Positions 59,395-64,000 of a stretch of 64,000 nucleotides of DNA are shown piece by piece. The notes under the pieces were generated by a model, which was given only the letters and a program-made list of their open reading frames with translations, did no database searches and had not been told where the DNA came from. The position numbers and the translations under genes are program-made. Every line of letters starts with the position of its first letter. Positions within the stretch are counted from its first letter, which is position 1. The stretch covers positions 62,001 through 126,000 of the forward strand of contig NZ_RJLM01000005.1 in the NCBI RefSeq assembly GCF_004104355.1, written 5' to 3'. This DNA comes from Photobacterium chitinilyticum. Its GTDB lineage: Bacteria; Pseudomonadota; Gammaproteobacteria; Enterobacterales; Vibrionaceae.

Positions 59395-60921
59395 CTAGAG
59401 CATCATTACTTGAGCCGTCAATAAAATAGAACCAAAGACAAGTAGGAATATCACGATCGGCAGCACAAATTTAACCCACTTGTTAAATGGGATATCCAAC
59501 ATCTGTAGCGTGACCAATACTAATCCGGTTGGCGCTAGGAACAACATCGCATATTGCCCCCAGTTATAGGCTGATACAACAATATCCCGAGGTATGCCTA
59601 CCGTATCTGCCAGTGGAGCCATAATTGGCATCGACAATACTGCCAGCCCAGATGATGAAGGAACGACTAATCCAAGTAGGAAGAATACAAACATTTGAGA
59701 AACAGCAAATACACTACCGTGCATACCTGAAACCAAATCAGAGGCATAAGCGAGGATAGTGTCAGAAATCATTCCTTGTTCAAGTACGATATTTACACCA
59801 CGAGCCATACCAATAATCAGCGATACTGCGACTAATTCAGATGCTCCTTGGGTAAAGGCTTCTACCGCTTCTTTCTCTTTAAGCCCAGAAATGAAGATAA
59901 TTATAATGGCAATTGTTAAGAACGATGCGGCCATTTGAGGGAACCACCATCCTCCCATTGAAACGCCCCAAACCATCATGGGAAATGCTATCGCAAATAG
60001 AAATAGAATGATCTTGCGACGCACGGTGAAAGGCACTTTTTCTTCTAGGCTTTTGCCCTTTAAAAAGCGTTCTTTGAAAGACTCTCTGTCAGAGTAGGTA
60101 TATGAGAATGAAGGATCGGCTTTGATTTTTTTACAATACCAATACAAGTAGCCTATAACGGTAATTGTCCCGACGACTAAGCCAAAAGAGCGAATCCCTA
60201 AGCCTTCAGTGAATGAAATACCTGCTGCATTCGATGCAATAACAACTGAGAAGGGATTAATTGTTGAGAAAGCAGTGCCTATTGATGCGGCAAGAAATAT
60301 AGCGCCGACACAAACAATAGAGTCGAAACCAAGAGCGAGAAAAATGGGAACAAGAATAGGATAGAAAGCAACGGCTTCTTCTTCTAAGCCGCATGTGGTG
60401 CCTCCAAGTGCCATTACAATACAAACCAGAGCAACAAAAAGAAATTCACGTCCTTTGGTTTTTTCCGATAGAGTGATTAACCCAGCGTTAAATGCGCCGG
60501 TTTTGTTTATAACGCCAATCATTCCTCCAAGAATTAAGATGAAAACAATAATATCGGCACCTTCAATGGTTCCCTCTACCATGCTAACCGCGATATCTCC
60601 TAAGCCTTTGGGAGATTGCTCAAGTTGCTGATAAGTATCTGGTATTGCGATAGGCTTCCGTATTGTGCCATTGATGAATTGGTCAATATCTATATTTATA
60701 TCGAGCTTTTTTAGTTCACTCTGAGTTGCTGCCACTGTTGTTATATCACCGAATGGACTGGCAACTTGCAAGGTATTATCACCTGAACTGTAAGATAGCT
60801 TTGAATATGAACCCGCAGGAACAACCCATGTAAGGCCAATAGCAACTATCATTATAATAAATAAAATCGTAAAGGCGGTTGGAAATTGAATTGTTCGTTT
60901 TGATTCTTTTGCGATGAGCAT
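59395..60921 (-). CDS. YfcC-family membrane transporter
   Basis: A 508-residue inner-membrane protein with about 12 membrane segments, belonging to the YfcC family. Landmarks are FPTAFTILFIIMIVAIGLTW, WVVPAGSYSKL, LGGMIGVINKTGAFNAG, MALGGTTCGLEEEAVAFYPI, INPFSVVIASNAAGI and LVVPSSSGLAVLSMPIMAPL. The family is thought to move amino acids or peptides; the substrate is not known. AGGGG lies 8 bases before the ATG. It is divergent from an M20 amidohydrolase, and an AGCS symporter follows that gene. A role in uptake of N-acyl amino acids, dipeptides or related compounds is therefore plausible. Confidence 0.87.
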   Translation of the reverse strand: MLIAKESKRTIQFPTAFTILFIIMIVAIGLTWVVPAGSYSKLSYSSGDNTLQVASPFGDITTVAATQSELKKLDINIDIDQFINGTIRKPIAIPDTYQQLEQSPKGLGDIAVSMVEGTIEGADIIVFILILGGMIGVINKTGAFNAGLITLSEKTKGREFLFVALVCIVMALGGTTCGLEEEAVAFYPILVPIFLALGFDSIVCVGAIFLAASIGTAFSTINPFSVVIASNAAGISFTEGLGIRSFGLVVGTITVIGYLYWYCKKIKADPSFSYTYSDRESFKERFLKGKSLEEKVPFTVRRKIILFLFAIAFPMMVWGVSMGGWWFPQMAASFLTIAIIIIFISGLKEKEAVEAFTQGASELVAVSLIIGMARGVNIVLEQGMISDTILAYASDLVSGMHGSVFAVSQMFVFFLLGLVVPSSSGLAVLSMPIMAPLADTVGIPRDIVVSAYNWGQYAMLFLAPTGLVLVTLQMLDIPFNKWVKFVLPIVIFLLVFGSILLTAQVMML

Positions 60922-61289
60922 AATACATCCCCTAGATAATTATTTGGCGCGGGAAATGCCTACCAAGTAAAAAATAAAATATTACTTAACAAGCGAAAAA
61001 TATACCGATGATGTCGCAAATTAAGAATGTGAAATATTATTCATTGTTATTATGTTCTCATAATTTCAATTCATCAATGATGGATTAGAGCAAAGAATAG
61101 TAAATGTATTTACAGTGATCACCGTGTTGTTATATTAATTTCTAGTTAAGGTTTTTAGTAATCTGTGTTTTCATTAATGTAGCTAACGCTGTATTTTAAT
61201 AAAAGTTGACTAAACTGAGATTGATATCACATACCTCTTCATCGAACAGAAGTAACCTTCTTCTTTGAACAATTACTGATATAGCTTTT
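60922..61289. other. Divergent promoter region between the YfcC and M20 genes
   Basis: About 370 AT-rich bases with no gene. It must hold the promoters of both divergent genes. I could not assign boxes. Confidence 0.5.
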
Positions 61290-62438
61290 ATGAACAATGT
61301 TTCCTCACCGTCCTCTGAATTCAATTCAATCCTCTTTCGTCACCATCTTCATCAGCATCCTGAGCTCTCACGGCGCGAGGAAAATACTGCGAAGCTGATA
61401 GCCACGCAATTACAAGCTTTTGGGCTAACTCCAAGTACTGGGGTAGGGGGAAATGGCGTTATCTGTACTATCGATAGTCATCAGCCCGGAGAGACTACCC
61501 TGCTGAGGGCTGATTTCGATGCACTTCCAATCACGGAGAAGAATAGCTTCCCATACTGCTCTCAACATGACGGTGTTATGCATGCTTGCGGCCATGATGG
61601 ACATACCGCAAGTTTAATGGTTGTCGCCCATGAGTTATCCATTAATCCACCAACAACCGGAAAAGTGGTATTACTGTTTCAACCCGCTGAAGAGACAGGG
61701 ACCGGAGCTGCAAGTATGTTACGCGATAGCTGGTTAACGGCTCAGCATATCGATAATGTTTTTGCCTATCACAATCTTCCTGGCTACCCGCTACATACTG
61801 TTATCGTCAAACCTGATTCGTTTGCCTGCGCATCGACCGGTATAACTATTGAGCTGGAAGGTAAAACTTCGCATGCCGCCAGGCCTGAAAACGGCACTAG
61901 TCCCATCACGGCGATGCTCGATATTATTCAGTACCTACAGCGCATGCCGGACAAATATAGTGAAGCTTTTAGCTTGGTAACGATTGTTCATGCCTCTTTG
62001 GGCGAAGAGGCATTTGGTACATCTCCTGGGCTGGCCACAATCATGGCAACCTTGAGGAGCGATAATAGCGCTGTGCTTAATGCTATGAAGAAAGACTTGT
62101 TAGATACGATTTCGAGTATCTCTTCCGAAGAGGGCTTAATAAATCATGTCAAATGGCAGGAATCGTTTAATGCGGTTGTTAATTCACCGAAGCATTGTGA
62201 GATAGTTCGTCGGCAAGCACTGCAGGTAGGATTAACAGTGCAAGAACTTGAAGAACCTATGCGGTGGTCTGAAGATGTTTCTGAATTTCTAATTAAATGG
62301 CCCGGTGCGTTATTCTGTATTGGTAGCGGTACAGAACATCCCGAGTTGCATAATCCGGACTATGATTTCCCCGATGCTTTGATTGACAGTGCGAGTTCAC
62401 TTTTTCTTAGTATCATTAATCACCTACATCGTGCTTAA
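61290..62438 (+). CDS. M20 family amidohydrolase (HipO/IAA-amidohydrolase type)
   Basis: A 382-residue metallopeptidase of the M20D group. It has FRHHLHQHPELSRREENTAK at the N-terminus, LLRADFDALPITEKN, the metal ligands in MHACGHDGHTASLM, LFQPAEETGTGAASML (general base Glu), and a lid domain with SHAARPENGTSPITAM. It hydrolyses an amide bond in N-acyl amino acids such as hippurate, N-acetyl or indole-acyl conjugates. No signal peptide is present, so it acts in the cytosol. The ribosome binding site before the ATG is weak. It may be regulated together with the divergent YfcC carrier, which could bring in its substrate. Confidence 0.88.
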   Translation: MNNVSSPSSEFNSILFRHHLHQHPELSRREENTAKLIATQLQAFGLTPSTGVGGNGVICTIDSHQPGETTLLRADFDALPITEKNSFPYCSQHDGVMHACGHDGHTASLMVVAHELSINPPTTGKVVLLFQPAEETGTGAASMLRDSWLTAQHIDNVFAYHNLPGYPLHTVIVKPDSFACASTGITIELEGKTSHAARPENGTSPITAMLDIIQYLQRMPDKYSEAFSLVTIVHASLGEEAFGTSPGLATIMATLRSDNSAVLNAMKKDLLDTISSISSEEGLINHVKWQESFNAVVNSPKHCEIVRRQALQVGLTVQELEEPMRWSEDVSEFLIKWPGALFCIGSGTEHPELHNPDYDFPDALIDSASSLFLSIINHLHRA

Positions 62439-62626
62439 AAATGCTGTGAGCGCTGCACTTGCAGTGCTCGCGTGCTGGATTTTCGCCCAAAGAGTTTACG
62501 AGCGACTATACTTCTGACAATTATCAATACAGGGCATTGTTAATGACTTAGCCCAGTTCTCAGCTCAATTCTGAAGATCAACTCTGACTATATAAGGTTT
62601 AAAGAATAAGCTGATTAGGAGTAGAG

Positions 62627-64000
62627 ATGGAATTGTTAGAAGGTCTATTTGGTGTAATTGGCGATCTTACGTGGGGATGGGCACTGATACCGTTCCTTGT
62701 TGTTCTGGGGCTCTTCTTTACTCTCGTGACTGGATTTGTCCAATTTACTTTTTTTGGACGAATGTTTCATGTCTTATTAAACAAGAATCAAACAGCCGAC
62801 AAAAACGCGATTTCTGGCCGGGAAGCATTACTACTATCTGTCGGCGGACGTGTTGGCGGCGGTAATATTGCAGGTGTAGCTGTGGCCATTACGCTTGGTG
62901 GCCCCGGTGCGGTGTTTTGGATGTGGGCAATTGCATTGGTGGGCATGGCAACAAGTCTTGTAGAATGTTCTCTCGCCCAGCTTTATAAGCGTAAAGAAGG
63001 GGATGAATTCCGGGGTGGACCGGCACGTACGATTATTCATGGCCTTGGTGAAGACTACCGTTGGCTTGCCTACCTCTATGCCGTATGTTTGATAGCTTCT
63101 TTTGCGATTGGTTTTAATGCGTTTCAAGGTAATACGGTGGCCGGAGCTGCCCAAGATAGTATGGGAATTAACCGTATGTGGACGGGCGCTCTGCTTGCGT
63201 TGGGAACGGGTTTTATTATCTACGGTGGTATCAAACGTATTGCCAAAGTTGCAGATGTGATTGTTCCTATCATGGCTATCGGTTATGTTGCGATGGCGCT
63301 TTTTATTATTTTAATGAACATTACATCGATACCTGCAGTTATAGGTACTATTGTATCAAACGCATTCGGTTGGGAGGAAGCTGTTGGTGGCGGTATGGGT
63401 GCTGCAATGGCACAAGGCTTGCGCCGAGGCCTATTCTCTAACGAAGCGGGCTTGGGCTCTGCTCCTAATGTTGCTGCTACGGCAGAAGTTTCTCATCCAG
63501 TTAGCCAGGGGATCACGCAGTCGTTGTCGGTGTTTATCGATACTATCCTTATTTGTAGCTGTACGGCATTTGTGATCTTGCTCGGCGATGTCTATGTTCC
63601 TGGTAAGGAAGATATTGATGGTGTTGTCCTGACTCAACAATCACTGGTTTCTCATGTGGGAACCTGGTCTCAATATTTTCTGACCATTGCTATTTTACTT
63701 TTCTCGATTAGCTCGATCATCTACAACTACTATCTGGGTGAAAACGCACTTACATTTATGTCTCAGAATAAGCTCTCTGTGCATATCCTTCGTATTTTTG
63801 TTATTGGGATTGTTTTTCTTGGGGCCGTTGCACCAGGAGCAACATCTGTCTTTTTCTTTTCGGATCCGATGATGGGGATACTGGCTATTGTTAATCTGCT
63901 GGCCCTTCTAATGTTGTTCCCGACGCTAATTCGTATTTTGAATGACTATAAGCAGCAACTTAAAGCAGGGGTTGAACACCCATTGTTTGATTCAACAAAA
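62627..64000 (+). CDS. AGCS-family sodium/alanine-type symporter (partial)
   Basis: The frame from ATG 62627 (AGGAG 5 bases upstream) stays open for 458 codons to the window edge. It begins MELLEGLFGVIGDLTWGWAL and carries the AGCS signatures: LLLSVGGRVGGGNIAGVAVA, GPGAVFWMWAIALVGMATSL, EFRGGPARTIIHGLG, AQGLRRGLFSNEAGLGSAPN and FIDTILICSCTAFVILLG. The usual family length is about 450-500, so only the end is missing. It imports a small neutral amino acid (alanine or glycine) with Na+. Co-location with the amidohydrolase suggests uptake or recycling of the amino acid released. It lies 188 bases after that gene. Confidence 0.93.
   Translation, partial: MELLEGLFGVIGDLTWGWALIPFLVVLGLFFTLVTGFVQFTFFGRMFHVLLNKNQTADKNAISGREALLLSVGGRVGGGNIAGVAVAITLGGPGAVFWMWAIALVGMATSLVECSLAQLYKRKEGDEFRGGPARTIIHGLGEDYRWLAYLYAVCLIASFAIGFNAFQGNTVAGAAQDSMGINRMWTGALLALGTGFIIYGGIKRIAKVADVIVPIMAIGYVAMALFIILMNITSIPAVIGTIVSNAFGWEEAVGGGMGAAMAQGLRRGLFSNEAGLGSAPNVAATAEVSHPVSQGITQSLSVFIDTILICSCTAFVILLGDVYVPGKEDIDGVVLTQQSLVSHVGTWSQYFLTIAILLFSISSIIYNYYLGENALTFMSQNKLSVHILRIFVIGIVFLGAVAPGATSVFFFSDPMMGILAIVNLLALLMLFPTLIRILNDYKQQLKAGVEHPLFDSTK

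Overview
The window reads as chromosomal DNA of a marine gammaproteobacterium of the Vibrionaceae, most likely Photobacterium or a close relative. The argument rests on an AphA-type quorum-sensing regulator, a chromosomal Qnr pentapeptide protein, three chemoreceptors, a TorS-like hybrid kinase and a BCCT osmolyte carrier. This is inference from protein recognition; no search was run. No rRNA, tRNA, CRISPR array, integrase or intact insertion sequence was seen.

Layout. 1-5.4 kb is a mosaic of small single genes (coiled-coil tail, hotdog thioesterase, patatin, GNAT, GreA/B-like, MsrA, cupin). It includes two decayed genes: a GNAT acetyltransferase frameshifted at a perfect 18-bp inverted repeat, and the 3' end of a LysR regulator. 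5.6-16.9 kb carries qnr, a BCCT carrier, a convergent operon of a cNMP/CBS/DUF294 protein with a DnaQ-like exonuclease, a LuxR-type regulator with a 9-base C tract, a GNAT, a secreted lipase-like hydrolase with an anchored partner, and small membrane proteins.

17.0-34.9 kb is one long cobalamin operon behind a B12 riboswitch. It runs: cobalt ECF transporter (cbiM, a NikL-like subunit, cbiQ, cbiO), then cbiD, cbiC, cbiET, cbiL, cbiG fused to a 2Fe-2S ferredoxin, cbiK, cbiH, cbiF, cobA fused to a HemD-like domain, cbiB, threonine-phosphate decarboxylase, a UPF0284-type CobT, cbiA and cobC. Most junctions overlap by a few bases. Precorrin-6A reductase (cbiJ), cobyric acid synthase (cbiP), cobU and cobS are absent and would have to be elsewhere.

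35-47 kb holds an anchored coiled-coil protein, a chemoreceptor, a 1,419-residue lipoprotein with six 69-bp calcium-binding-type repeats and repeated C-terminal modules, small minus-strand genes, an SGNH hydrolase, and a secreted 695-residue protein behind a 47-residue lipoprotein. A 960-bp AT-rich gap follows.

47.9-58.2 kb is a signalling island: a Cache chemoreceptor, an AraC/GyrI regulator, a response regulator with a hybrid kinase, aphA, and another chemoreceptor. The kinase and the last chemoreceptor share nearly the same periplasmic sensor, transmembrane and HAMP module, so one cue probably feeds both transcription and motility. 58.5-64 kb has a diverged folD paralogue, a YfcC-type carrier divergent from an M20 amidohydrolase, and an AGCS amino-acid/sodium symporter cut by the window edge.
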